A DNA stretch of 37,235 nt. Origin: Phycisphaerae bacterium (GTDB taxonomy: Bacteria > Planctomycetota > Phycisphaerae > Sedimentisphaerales > Anaerobacaceae). Shown here one piece after another: positions 1 through 6,874 of this stretch. Made by a program: the position numbers and the translations under genes. Within the stretch, counting starts at the first letter, position 1, and every line of letters starts with the position of its first letter. A model generated the notes under the pieces. That model saw only the letters and a list, made by a program, of their open reading frames with translations, had not been told where the DNA came from and made no database searches. The DNA is taken from contig JAPLMX010000264.1 of the NCBI GenBank assembly GCA_026386805.1, forward strand, positions 1 to 37,235. Reading direction: 5' to 3'.

Positions 1-1079
1 GGCCGCCGGGCAAGTGGCAGACGCTGGACGTGGTCTTTCGGGCCCCGCGATTCGACAAGACCGGCCACAAGATCGCCAACGCCCGGTTCGAGAAGGTCGT
101 CCACAACGGCGTCCTCGTCCACCGCGACGTCGAGCTGACCGGACCGACGCGGGCCAGCGCGTACAACGATGAGAAACCCGTCGGCCCGCTGATGCTCCAG
201 GGTGACCACGGCCCCGTCGGCTACTGCAACATTTGGGTCACCCCCGCCGGACCGAATCCGTTCTTCGCGATGGATACCGCCACCAGGGACGATAATCACG
301 AGACGATTCAAGAGCAGGCGAAGATGCTCAAGGAACTCGGCTATGCCGGGATTGGCCCCAACTATGCGGGGCCGGGTCCACTCGCCGAGACACTGACGGA
401 GCTGGATAAGGACAATCTCCAGTTGTTCGCCGTTTACACCGGCATCAACATTGATCCGAGCGGGCCACCCTACGACCAATCTCTGAAAGAAGGAATGAAG
501 GTCCTCGAAGGGCGAAACACGATCCTGTGGCTGTTCGCCCAGAGCAAGGAGCACAAACCCTCGGCGCAGGAAGGCGATGGCCGTGCGGTCGAGATCCTCC
601 GCGAGCTTGCGGATGAGGCGGCGAAGCACAATGTCCGGATCGCCCTGTATCCGCATACGGGCTTTTGGATCGAGACGGTGGACGATGCGGTGCGGATCGC
701 CGAGAAGGTGGACCGTCCGAACGTGGGCGTCACGTTCAACCTGTGCCACTGGCTCAAGGTCAGCCAGAGCCGGGACACCAAGGCCGTCCTCGAGAAGGCC
801 ATGCCGCACCTGTTCGTGGTGTCGATCAATGGGGCAGACACCGACGGCAAGGACTGGAAGACCTTGATTCAAACGCTCGACCACGGTACTTTTGACATAA
901 AAGCGTTCCTGGAGACCCTGCGGGACGCGGGATACACCGGTCCCATCGGGTTCCAGGGCTATGGCATCGGCGGCGACGCGTACGACAATCTCAAGCGCAC
1001 AATGGCGGCGTGGGAAAAGCATTCCCGGGTCTTCTGGGGCGATGTGACACCCTTCGGAGTGCCAAAGAAGGCACAATGA
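1..1079 (+). CDS. DUF1080 / sugar phosphate isomerase-epimerase fusion, 5' truncated
   Basis: The reading frame is open to the left edge (codons from position 3), so the gene starts outside the window; a GTG at 30 is an internal Val, not the start. The first ~90 visible residues look like the end of a DUF1080 (3-keto-disaccharide hydrolase-like, jelly-roll) domain, including the typical PVGPLMLQGDHGPVGYCNIW stretch. From about residue 100 the protein becomes an AP-endonuclease-2/xylose-isomerase-like TIM barrel, with candidate metal-site segments ALYPHTGFWIET, GVTFNLCHW and a final GPIGFQGYGIGGD. Family knowledge: both domains occur in planctomycete sugar and glycoside catabolism, and the barrel usually isomerises or epimerises a keto-sugar or polyol. 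The exact substrate cannot be read from the sequence. The stop at 1077-1079 precedes a short tandem repeat and a small unknown gene. Confidence 0.85.
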   Translation, partial: PPGKWQTLDVVFRAPRFDKTGHKIANARFEKVVHNGVLVHRDVELTGPTRASAYNDEKPVGPLMLQGDHGPVGYCNIWVTPAGPNPFFAMDTATRDDNHETIQEQAKMLKELGYAGIGPNYAGPGPLAETLTELDKDNLQLFAVYTGINIDPSGPPYDQSLKEGMKVLEGRNTILWLFAQSKEHKPSAQEGDGRAVEILRELADEAAKHNVRIALYPHTGFWIETVDDAVRIAEKVDRPNVGVTFNLCHWLKVSQSRDTKAVLEKAMPHLFVVSINGADTDGKDWKTLIQTLDHGTFDIKAFLETLRDAGYTGPIGFQGYGIGGDAYDNLKRTMAAWEKHSRVFWGDVTPFGVPKKAQ

Positions 1080-1095
1080 ACTGTGGGGCTCCCAC

Positions 1096-1138
1096 GGACC
1101 ATAGGACCGATGGGACCGATAGGACGAATAGGACCGGC
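1096..1138. repeat. 9-nt tandem repeat (GGACCGATA-like), about five units
   Basis: Five imperfect units of 8-9 nt based on GGACCGAT(A/G) run from 1096 to 1138, between the stop of the isomerase gene and the ATG at 1139. The last unit supplies an AGGA sequence five bases before that ATG, so the repeat may double as its ribosome binding site. If translated it would give a Thr/Asp/Arg run, which argues against the upstream ATG at 1076 being the true start of the next gene. Confidence 0.8.
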
Positions 1139-1441
1139 ATGGAAACACTGAAGCTTCTGCGTGATTACTTCCCGACGGCGGTCTACACGGGCAAAGGCCT
1201 CGTGTTCATCAGCGAGGAATGGCGGGTCGAGCTGACGGAGCACAAGGACGGCGACTTCAGCAAAGCTGCCTCCCAGCCCTCGATTCTGCGCGTGCGAATC
1301 TTCAAGCGGGCCCTCAGCGGCGAGTTCATCCCGGGCTTCTATGAGGACTTCCAACTGCCCACGCTCGGCGAGCTGGCCGAGCAGATCGAGAAGTACGTTC
1401 AGCAGGCGATCGGCTCCAATCTGCGTGAGAACGTCGAATGA
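1139..1441 (+). CDS. Small conserved-looking protein of unknown function (100 aa)
   Basis: I do not recognise the family. The protein is soluble, with no signal peptide or membrane segment. It begins METLKLLRDYF and has a central segment (TGKGLVFISEEWRVEL) that looks like beta strands, then an alpha-helical C-terminus (LGELAEQIEKYVQQAIG). The ATG at 1139 is chosen because AGGA lies five bases upstream and because the alternative ATG at 1076 would translate the 9-nt tandem repeat. Its stop overlaps the start of the DUF167 gene by four bases (ATGA at 1438), so the two are almost certainly translated together. That coupling is the only clue to function. Confidence 0.65.
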   Translation: METLKLLRDYFPTAVYTGKGLVFISEEWRVELTEHKDGDFSKAASQPSILRVRIFKRALSGEFIPGFYEDFQLPTLGELAEQIEKYVQQAIGSNLRENVE

Positions 1442-1749
1442 CCGCCTCCGCCTCCAAGCCCGCGATCCTCGAAGATGCGGATGGCGTCGTCTTCACCGCC
1501 AAGATCGTCCCCAGCAGCAGCCGGACGGTCGTGGCAGGCACCTTGGCGGACATGATCAAGATCCGGGTGGCAGCGGCCCCGGAAAAGGGCAAAGCCAATC
1601 AGTGCCTGATCGCTTTTTTGGCCCAAGAGCTGGGCGTGAAGAAGAACGCCATCGAGATCCTCTCCGGGCAAACGAATCCAATCAAGCAGGTCAGGATCAC
1701 CGGGATATCGGCGGCAGAGTTGCTCGACGGACTCGGATTGAGCGGATAG
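1438..1749 (+). CDS. DUF167 (YggU-like) family protein
   Basis: This 103-residue protein matches the DUF167/YggU fold: a beta-alpha-beta core with the hallmark IKIRVAAAPEKGKANQCLIAFLA-type segment (about residues 40-62), followed by a strand and the GISAAELL helix. The family is widespread and small, with no firmly established biochemical role; some members sit beside YggT or cell-division genes, which is not the case here. Length is normal for the family (about 95-110). Its ATG lies in the ATGA overlap with the preceding small gene, implying translational coupling. Two strong hairpins follow the stop. Confidence 0.88.
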   Translation: MTASASKPAILEDADGVVFTAKIVPSSSRTVVAGTLADMIKIRVAAAPEKGKANQCLIAFLAQELGVKKNAIEILSGQTNPIKQVRITGISAAELLDGLGLSG

Positions 1750-1758
1750 AGTCATCCT

Positions 1759-1804
1759 TCGCAGGGCCAAGATGGCCCTGCGACTCATGGGCGGGACGCC
1801 CATG
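1759..1804. repeat. Two adjacent hairpins between convergent genes
   Basis: The first hairpin (1759-1783) has an 11-bp perfect stem centred on GCAGGGCCA/TGGCCCTGC with loop AGA. The second (1786-1804) has an 8-bp perfect stem CATGGGCG/CGCCCATG with loop GGA. Neither is followed by a T-run, so they are not canonical intrinsic terminators, although they sit between the convergent DUF167 and lipoprotein genes and could block read-through or protect mRNA ends. The second resembles short palindromes elsewhere in this window (13703-13718), suggesting a dispersed REP-like family. Confidence 0.75.
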
Positions 1805-1846
1805 CTATACGACGCCTTACGACGTCACTACAAACGAGTCCAAGGG

Positions 1847-2602
1847 CTACTGGCCACCTTCCGGCAGCTTCTTGAGTTGGATGTTGCGGACGGCCCCCGC
1901 CGTGTTCCAGGTGGCGATACCCAGCGGCTTGGACTCCTCGACTTCGATCCGGATGTCGATGGCCTTGTCGGTAGTGTCCACATCGACAAGATCTTCGCCG
2001 TTGAGCCACGCTTGAATCTGATTCGGAACGACCCGAAGCCGGACGTGATACCACTTGCCGTTCTCGAAGCTGATCATCCGAGTCGTCTCGTTCTCGGAGG
2101 CATCGAAGTGGTTGATGCTCGACAAGCCACAGAGGCTGCCGCCCCAGCCGCCGAGGATCAGGGTACAGGGGTTGTCGCCGACCGGGAACGTCAGGCCGCA
2201 GAAGAAATCGCTCCCGTCAACCCGCATCGCATCGAGCGTGATCTCATAGTTCATGCGGACCACCGGGCCGGTCCAGGTGATCCCGGTCATATAGTTGCCC
2301 GTGGCCATGCAGATGGCGCCATCCTTGACCGAGACTTGGCCCTGGCCGCCGAAATCCGTGACCTTCCACTGCCCGAGGGTCTTGCCATCGAAGAGGCTGA
2401 CCTCCTGGCCAGGCTGGGGAAGCAGCGGCGTCTGCGTTGGGGATTTCTCCACGGCCACCGCGCGCGGCGTCTGGGCGGGAGTTGCTGGCGCCTCCGCCTT
2501 GGCCTGACTTCGCGGTGCACTTTCCGGCGGTTTCGTGGTAGACTGACACCCGCCGAACAGCAAGCCTGCCACGAGGGCAGCAACGAGAACGGTCACTTTC
2601 AT
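1847..2602 (-). CDS. Secreted lipoprotein with DUF1080 (3-keto-disaccharide hydrolase-like) domain
   Basis: The 251-residue product starts with a short type II signal peptide ending in the lipobox LFGGC (Cys19), so it should be a lipid-anchored envelope protein. A Pro/Ala/Thr-rich linker (about residues 20-62) leads to a DUF1080 jelly-roll domain. Recognisable pieces are the family opening SLFDGKTLGQWKV, the GSDFFCGLTFPV strand pair, ENGKWYHVRLRV and the final GIATWNTAGAVRNIQLKKL. A GGAGG ribosome site lies just upstream of the ATG. Members bind or cleave oxidised disaccharides or act as carbohydrate-binding modules; the activity of this one is not evident. It converges on the DUF167 gene and diverges from the TPR gene at 2688. 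Confidence 0.85.
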   Translation of the reverse strand: MKVTVLVAALVAGLLFGGCQSTTKPPESAPRSQAKAEAPATPAQTPRAVAVEKSPTQTPLLPQPGQEVSLFDGKTLGQWKVTDFGGQGQVSVKDGAICMATGNYMTGITWTGPVVRMNYEITLDAMRVDGSDFFCGLTFPVGDNPCTLILGGWGGSLCGLSSINHFDASENETTRMISFENGKWYHVRLRVVPNQIQAWLNGEDLVDVDTTDKAIDIRIEVEESKPLGIATWNTAGAVRNIQLKKLPEGGQ

Positions 2603-2628
2603 AATGTCCTCCTGACAGCCAAATTCTC

Positions 2629-2657
2629 TTGGAATAGACTAAGCGCAAGACTACAAT
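2629..2657 (+). promoter_or_regulatory. Sigma-70-like promoter for the transglutaminase-TPR gene
   Basis: TTGGAA (2629-2634), 17-bp spacer, TACAAT (2652-2657). A start around 2664 would leave a leader of about 24 nt containing AAAGGAG (2678-2684) before the ATG at 2688. The element sits in the 85-bp divergent gap with the DUF1080 lipoprotein gene. Confidence 0.6.
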
Positions 2658-2687
2658 TACACAAGGGGCAATCATAGAAAGGAGTTC

Positions 2688-4295
2688 ATGAAGAGAGTCC
2701 TTCTGACGATCGCCATTCTTATGAGCCTCGCACCGCCGGTCGTTTTCGGACAGCGAGGCCAGCTTGCCAATGCGGGCAGGCTGGGACTGAACGTCACGTC
2801 GTTGGAGGAGGTCCTGCGCCTCCCGGAAGACCAGGTCGATCTGGCCACCGCCACCCTGATCTCCTCGGAGTACTGGAGCGACTTCGTGCAGGGCCGTCAG
2901 TATCTGGACCGGCTGGACACGATGGCGATGGTGGTTCGGACGCGCCTGCGGCAACAGCGGCTGCCGACGGATCAGCGGGCCATTCCCGCCATCAACCAGT
3001 ACCTCTTCGAGGAGCTCGGCTTCAAGCCGATCTCGCACGCCAACGACCCGAACGATCTGTTCCTTCACTCCGTGATGGATCGACGACAGGGGTATTGCCT
3101 GAGCCTCTCGATCCTGTACCTATCCATTGCGGAGCGCTTGGGCCTGGACGTGTACGGCGTCGTTGTCCCGGGCCATTTCTTCGTGCGCTATGAAAGGGGC
3201 CGCGTCCGGTTCAACATCGAGACGACCAGCGGCGGCGCCAGCCCTACGGACGAGCACTACCTCACGAAGTTCCATGTTCCTAAGGGCGGCCGTGATTCCC
3301 TCTACATGAAGAACCTGACCAAGCGTCAAACGCTCGGCTGTTTCTTCAACAACCTGGGCAACGTCTACAGTGAGATCGGCGACATGAAGACGGCACGAGT
3401 GGCGTTGGAGAGGGCCGTCACCATCAACCCGGGCCTCTCGGAATCCCGGGCCAACCTGGGCAATATTTACCTGCAGGAAGGCCGGGCCAACGATTCGGTC
3501 CACCAATATCAGGCGGCCCTGCAATTGAATCCCGGCGATCCGAAGACGTACAACAACCTCGGCAACGCTTACATGGCGATCGACCAGGGGAACGCCGCTG
3601 CTTCCTCCTATCGGCAGGCGATCCAGTACGACCCCAATTTCGTGGATGCGTACCGCAATCTGGCGCTGCTGTTCACCCGGCAGGAGCAGTACGGCGAGGC
3701 GCTATCCCAACTGAATCGAGCTCTCGCACTCGACAGTCGCAATGTCCAGGTCTATGTCCAACTGGGCGAGTTGTACTACCGCATGGATCAGTATGACAAG
3801 GGCCTCCTGCAGTTCCGCAAGGCCCAGAGCCTCAAAGCGGATTCGGCGGAAGCCTATTACGGCGTGGGGATCTGCCAGACCAAGCTGGGGCAGACCCACG
3901 AGGCCATCCAGGCATTGGGTCAGGCCCTGGTGTTGAAGCCCGGCATGTTGGCCGCCCTCGTGGACCTGGGCACCGCCTACTTCGACCAGGGCAACTACGA
4001 CTTGGCCATTCAGTACTACCGGCGGGCCGCCGCGACCAAGCCGGACGATGCGCGAATCCTCTTTAACCTCGGGTCGGCCTACCTTAAGAAGGACGATTTC
4101 GATCAGGCCGTCAACGCCTATCTTCAGGTGGTCAAAATGGACCCGAAGGTCGGGGATGCTCATCACGGGCTGGCCTATGCGTTCTACCGACTCGGGAAGT
4201 ACGACCTGGCCTGGAACCATATCAATGCGGCCAAGAAACTCGGAATCAAGGTCCCCGACGACCTGTTCCAGGCTATCCAGAGCCGATTGAAATAA
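2688..4295 (+). CDS. Secreted transglutaminase-like / TPR-repeat protein
   Basis: The 535-residue protein begins with a cleavable-looking signal peptide (MKRVLLTIAILMSLAPPVVFG), with AAAGGAG four bases before the ATG. Residues ~85-190 form a SirB1/transglutaminase-core-like domain: Cys137 in QGYCLSLS, His163 in VVPGHFFVRY and Asn176/Glu178 after it line up as a possible Cys-His-Asn/Asp triad. From about residue 215 to the C-terminus there are roughly eight to nine tetratricopeptide repeats with typical NLGNAYM, YYRRA and A..LNP signatures. TPR arrays scaffold protein assembly, so an envelope-associated role is likely. Whether the triad is catalytic is unknown; SirB1-type members often have no demonstrated enzyme activity. 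It has its own promoter. Confidence 0.85.
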   Translation: MKRVLLTIAILMSLAPPVVFGQRGQLANAGRLGLNVTSLEEVLRLPEDQVDLATATLISSEYWSDFVQGRQYLDRLDTMAMVVRTRLRQQRLPTDQRAIPAINQYLFEELGFKPISHANDPNDLFLHSVMDRRQGYCLSLSILYLSIAERLGLDVYGVVVPGHFFVRYERGRVRFNIETTSGGASPTDEHYLTKFHVPKGGRDSLYMKNLTKRQTLGCFFNNLGNVYSEIGDMKTARVALERAVTINPGLSESRANLGNIYLQEGRANDSVHQYQAALQLNPGDPKTYNNLGNAYMAIDQGNAAASSYRQAIQYDPNFVDAYRNLALLFTRQEQYGEALSQLNRALALDSRNVQVYVQLGELYYRMDQYDKGLLQFRKAQSLKADSAEAYYGVGICQTKLGQTHEAIQALGQALVLKPGMLAALVDLGTAYFDQGNYDLAIQYYRRAAATKPDDARILFNLGSAYLKKDDFDQAVNAYLQVVKMDPKVGDAHHGLAYAFYRLGKYDLAWNHINAAKKLGIKVPDDLFQAIQSRLK

Positions 4296-4319
4296 TCCCC
4301 GAAAAATCCCGGCGGTCTC

Positions 4320-4348
4320 TTGACACCGTCCGAGGCCTCCGGTAAAAT
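4320..4348 (+). promoter_or_regulatory. Near-consensus sigma-70 promoter for coaE
   Basis: TTGACA (4320-4325), exactly 17 bp, TAAAAT (4343-4348). Predicted start is about 4355, giving a 30-nt leader. The leader contains a 7-bp stem AAGCAGC/GCTGCTT (4364-4380, loop TTG) ending four bases before the ATG at 4385, which may affect ribosome access. Confidence 0.75.
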
Positions 4349-4384
4349 GCAAGTGCTAAATGGAAGCAGCTTGGCTGCTTAACC

Positions 4385-5002
4385 ATGGGCAATCCCAGGA
4401 AAAAGCCGATCATCGGAATCATGGGCGGTATTGCCTCCGGCAAAAGCACCGTGGCGGCCCAGTTCGGAAAGTTGGGCTGCGCGGTCATCAGCGCGGACGC
4501 GATCGCCCATGACCTGTTACGGGAAGAGCCGGTTCGCGACGAGATTGTCCGGCAATTCGGGCGGGGAATCCTGCACCCTTCGGGCCAGATCGACCGCCGC
4601 AGGTTAGCGCAGATGGTCTTTGCCGACGTCGAGAAGCTATGTGCTTTGAACCAAGTGATTCATCCACGCGTACTGGAGCGGACGGAGGAGTTGATTGCCG
4701 AGTACGAACGGTCTATACATGTCCAGGCAATTGTACTCGATATGCCCCTGCTGGTTGAAGTGGGATGGGCAGACCGTTGTGACACGCTGATCTTTGTCCG
4801 ATGCGATCGTGCCCAACGGGCCCGCCGGGCAAGGCAGACGGGCCTCCTGGATGAGCAAGAAATCAAAATTCGCGAAAAATTTCAGATTTCCCTGGACAAG
4901 AAGGCGGAGCTGGCCGATAATACCATAGACAACAATTCTGACTTCTCGACGTTGGTCAGGCAAATCCAAGATATCTTCTCTGACATAGCTAAGAACAGGT
5001 AG
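4385..5002 (+). CDS. coaE: Dephospho-CoA kinase
   Basis: The enzyme phosphorylates the 3'-hydroxyl of dephospho-CoA with ATP, the last step of coenzyme A synthesis in the cytoplasm. The P-loop is GIMGGIASGKST (residues 11-22), followed by the CoaE-typical GCAVISADAIAHDLL, an LNQVIHPRVL segment, IVLDMPLLVEVGWADRCD and the lid-like CDRAQRARRARQTG. At 205 residues it has the normal family length. It has its own near-consensus promoter, and rho follows 213 bp downstream on the same strand. No strong Shine-Dalgarno sequence is seen; a GGA lies in the foot of the leader hairpin. Confidence 0.95.
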   Translation: MGNPRKKPIIGIMGGIASGKSTVAAQFGKLGCAVISADAIAHDLLREEPVRDEIVRQFGRGILHPSGQIDRRRLAQMVFADVEKLCALNQVIHPRVLERTEELIAEYERSIHVQAIVLDMPLLVEVGWADRCDTLIFVRCDRAQRARRARQTGLLDEQEIKIREKFQISLDKKAELADNTIDNNSDFSTLVRQIQDIFSDIAKNR

Positions 5003-5215
5003 CGTGGTTTTCTCAACGTCTTGCTGCGAAACGCGGGTTCGTTGGACCATGCTGAATCGTGGTGTAGATCGAGGCTCAATTCCACGGAACCACCCAGAGA
5101 AGACGCTGCACGCCGGCTACAGGCGTGTTGCCCGCACCTGTGGGGGCAGGCTTATTCCTGCACAACCAAGGGCAAGGGTGACAGAAGAATCACGGAACAG
5201 GAAAAAGGAGTAGTT

Positions 5216-6748
5216 ATGGCGAAGGCCAGAACAACCAAGCGGAAAGGAACAAAGAGGAAGGCGGTTGACGAGGAACTGGTGCAGGAGCAGGTAGAACAAC
5301 AGCCTGACGAGATGCTGGATTCCCCCGCCGCGGCGACGGAGGACGATCCGCCGGTGGAGGTGCAGCCCGAGGCGCAGACAGCCGAAGCGATCGACGACCC
5401 GGCCGAGACGATGGAAGTCACGGAGGAAGGGGTCGAGCTGACCGACGAGGAGTCCACCCACGCCAAGTACGAGCGGATCAAGAAGGGCAATTTGTACTTG
5501 ACGGACCTGCAGCGGCTGACCGTAGCCGAGTTGCACGAGATGGCGAAGAAGGAAGGGATCACGGAATACAGCGCCCTGAAGAAGCAGGACCTGATCTTCC
5601 GCATCCTCAAGGAGCGCATCCGCCAGAGCGGTCTGATGTACGGAGAAGGCGTTTTGGAAGTCCTGCCCGATGGGTACGGCTTCCTACGCAATCCCGACTA
5701 CAACTACCTGTCTTCCTCGGATGATATTTACGTCTCGCCCTCCCAAATTCGGCGTTTCGGCCTGCGGACGGGCAACATCGTTTCCGGACAAATCAGGCCG
5801 CCAAAGGATTCCGAAAAGTACTTTGCCCTGCTGCGCGTCGAGGCGATCAACTTCGAGAACCCCGACCTGCTGGCGGACAAGATCGTCTTTAGCGATTTGA
5901 CCCCGTTGCACCCGGAGCAGCGTCTGATTCTCGAGACGACCGCCGATGAGCTGAACATGCGGATCATCGACATCGTGACCCCGGTGGGCAAGGGCCAGCG
6001 CGGTCTGATCGTCGCCCCGCCGCGCACCGGCAAGACGATCCTGCTGCAGAAGATGGCCAATGCGATCAGCACGAACCACCCCGAAGTAAAGCTGATCGTG
6101 CTGCTGATCGACGAGCGGCCGGAAGAGGTCACGGAAATGGAGCGGAAGACCGCCGAGAACGTCGAGGTCATCAGCTCCACGTTCGACGAGCCCGCCTCCC
6201 GTCACTGCCAAGTGGCCGAGATCGTCATTGAAAAGGCCAAACGCATGGTCGAGTACGGCACGGACGTCGTGATCCTGCTCGACTCCATCACTCGTCTGGC
6301 CCGCGCGTACAACAACGAGACGCCGCACTCCGGTCGCATCCTGACCGGTGGTGTGGACGCCGGCGCCATGCAGATGCCCAAAAAGTTCTTCGGCGCCGCT
6401 CGCAAGATCGAAGAAGGCGGCTCGCTGAGCATCTTCGCCACGGCCCTGATCGATACCGGCTCCAAGATGGACGAAGTGATCTTCGAGGAGTTCAAGGCGA
6501 CCGGCAACATGGAGCTGCACCTGGACCGACGCCTCGTCGATCGACGCGTCTGGCCGGCCATCGAGATCAGCCGCAGCGGAACCCGAAGGGAAGAGCTGCT
6601 GCTCGACCCCAAGGAACTGGAGCTCGTGTACCGGCTCCGCAGAGTCCTGAGCGACCTGAACCCCGTCGAGGCGGTTGAGCTGCTCAAGAATCGACTGAGC
6701 AAGACACGAAGCAACGCCGAGTTCCTCATGACCATGAACCTCGACTAA
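5216..6748 (+). CDS. rho: Transcription termination factor Rho
   Basis: Rho is the hexameric RNA helicase that ends transcription at C-rich, untranslated RNA. The frame is open further upstream, but ATG 5216 is chosen because AAAAAGGAG precedes it and the protein then starts with a Lys-rich tail ([15 protein letters not shown]). Residues ~1-85 are a charged, Glu/Pro-rich extension. A Rho_N helical segment follows ([18 protein letters not shown]), then the cold-shock-like RNA-binding domain ([20 protein letters not shown]), then the RecA-like core with Walker A APPRTGKT (267-274), the [10 protein letters not shown] segment and Walker [17 protein letters not shown]. The size of 510 aa (E. coli 419) reflects the N-terminal extension, common outside Proteobacteria. 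A perfect hairpin with eight T's follows at 6818. Confidence 0.96.
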   Translation: MAKARTTKRKGTKRKAVDEELVQEQVEQQPDEMLDSPAAATEDDPPVEVQPEAQTAEAIDDPAETMEVTEEGVELTDEESTHAKYERIKKGNLYLTDLQRLTVAELHEMAKKEGITEYSALKKQDLIFRILKERIRQSGLMYGEGVLEVLPDGYGFLRNPDYNYLSSSDDIYVSPSQIRRFGLRTGNIVSGQIRPPKDSEKYFALLRVEAINFENPDLLADKIVFSDLTPLHPEQRLILETTADELNMRIIDIVTPVGKGQRGLIVAPPRTGKTILLQKMANAISTNHPEVKLIVLLIDERPEEVTEMERKTAENVEVISSTFDEPASRHCQVAEIVIEKAKRMVEYGTDVVILLDSITRLARAYNNETPHSGRILTGGVDAGAMQMPKKFFGAARKIEEGGSLSIFATALIDTGSKMDEVIFEEFKATGNMELHLDRRLVDRRVWPAIEISRSGTRREELLLDPKELELVYRLRRVLSDLNPVEAVELLKNRLSKTRSNAEFLMTMNLD

Positions 6749-6784
6749 GCGGACCACCGCCCCGAGCGATGGTTCCTCTCGCCC

Positions 6785-6813
6785 TTTACACGGCGATACG
6801 ATGCGATTATCAT
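6785..6813 (+). promoter_or_regulatory. Sigma-70-like promoter upstream of valS
   Basis: TTTACA (6785-6790), 17-bp spacer, TATCAT (6808-6813). The predicted start, about 6820, falls at the first bases of the hairpin-plus-T-run described next, so a transcript from here would begin with a terminator-like structure. Confidence 0.5.
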
Positions 6814-6817
6814 GGCT

Positions 6818-6849
6818 TCCGGCAGACAGGTGTCTGCCGGATTTTTTTT
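6818..6849 (+). terminator. Intrinsic terminator (rho transcript) or valS leader attenuator
   Basis: A perfect stem TCCGGCAGACA/TGTCTGCCGGA (6818-6828 with 6831-6841; in practice a four-base loop AGGT) is followed by eight T's (6842-6849). It lies 70 bp after the rho stop and 26 bp before the valS start. The simplest reading is the terminator of the rho transcript, but its position immediately downstream of the promoter-like element 6785-6813 leaves leader attenuation possible. Confidence 0.88.
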
Positions 6850-6874
6850 CCACGGCACTTGAGTGGGATGCGCG

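Noticed and set aside
6750..6874. T-box or amino-acid leader-peptide control of valS.
   Set aside because: The 125-bp gap is too short for a T-box, and no short frame rich in Val codons is visible.
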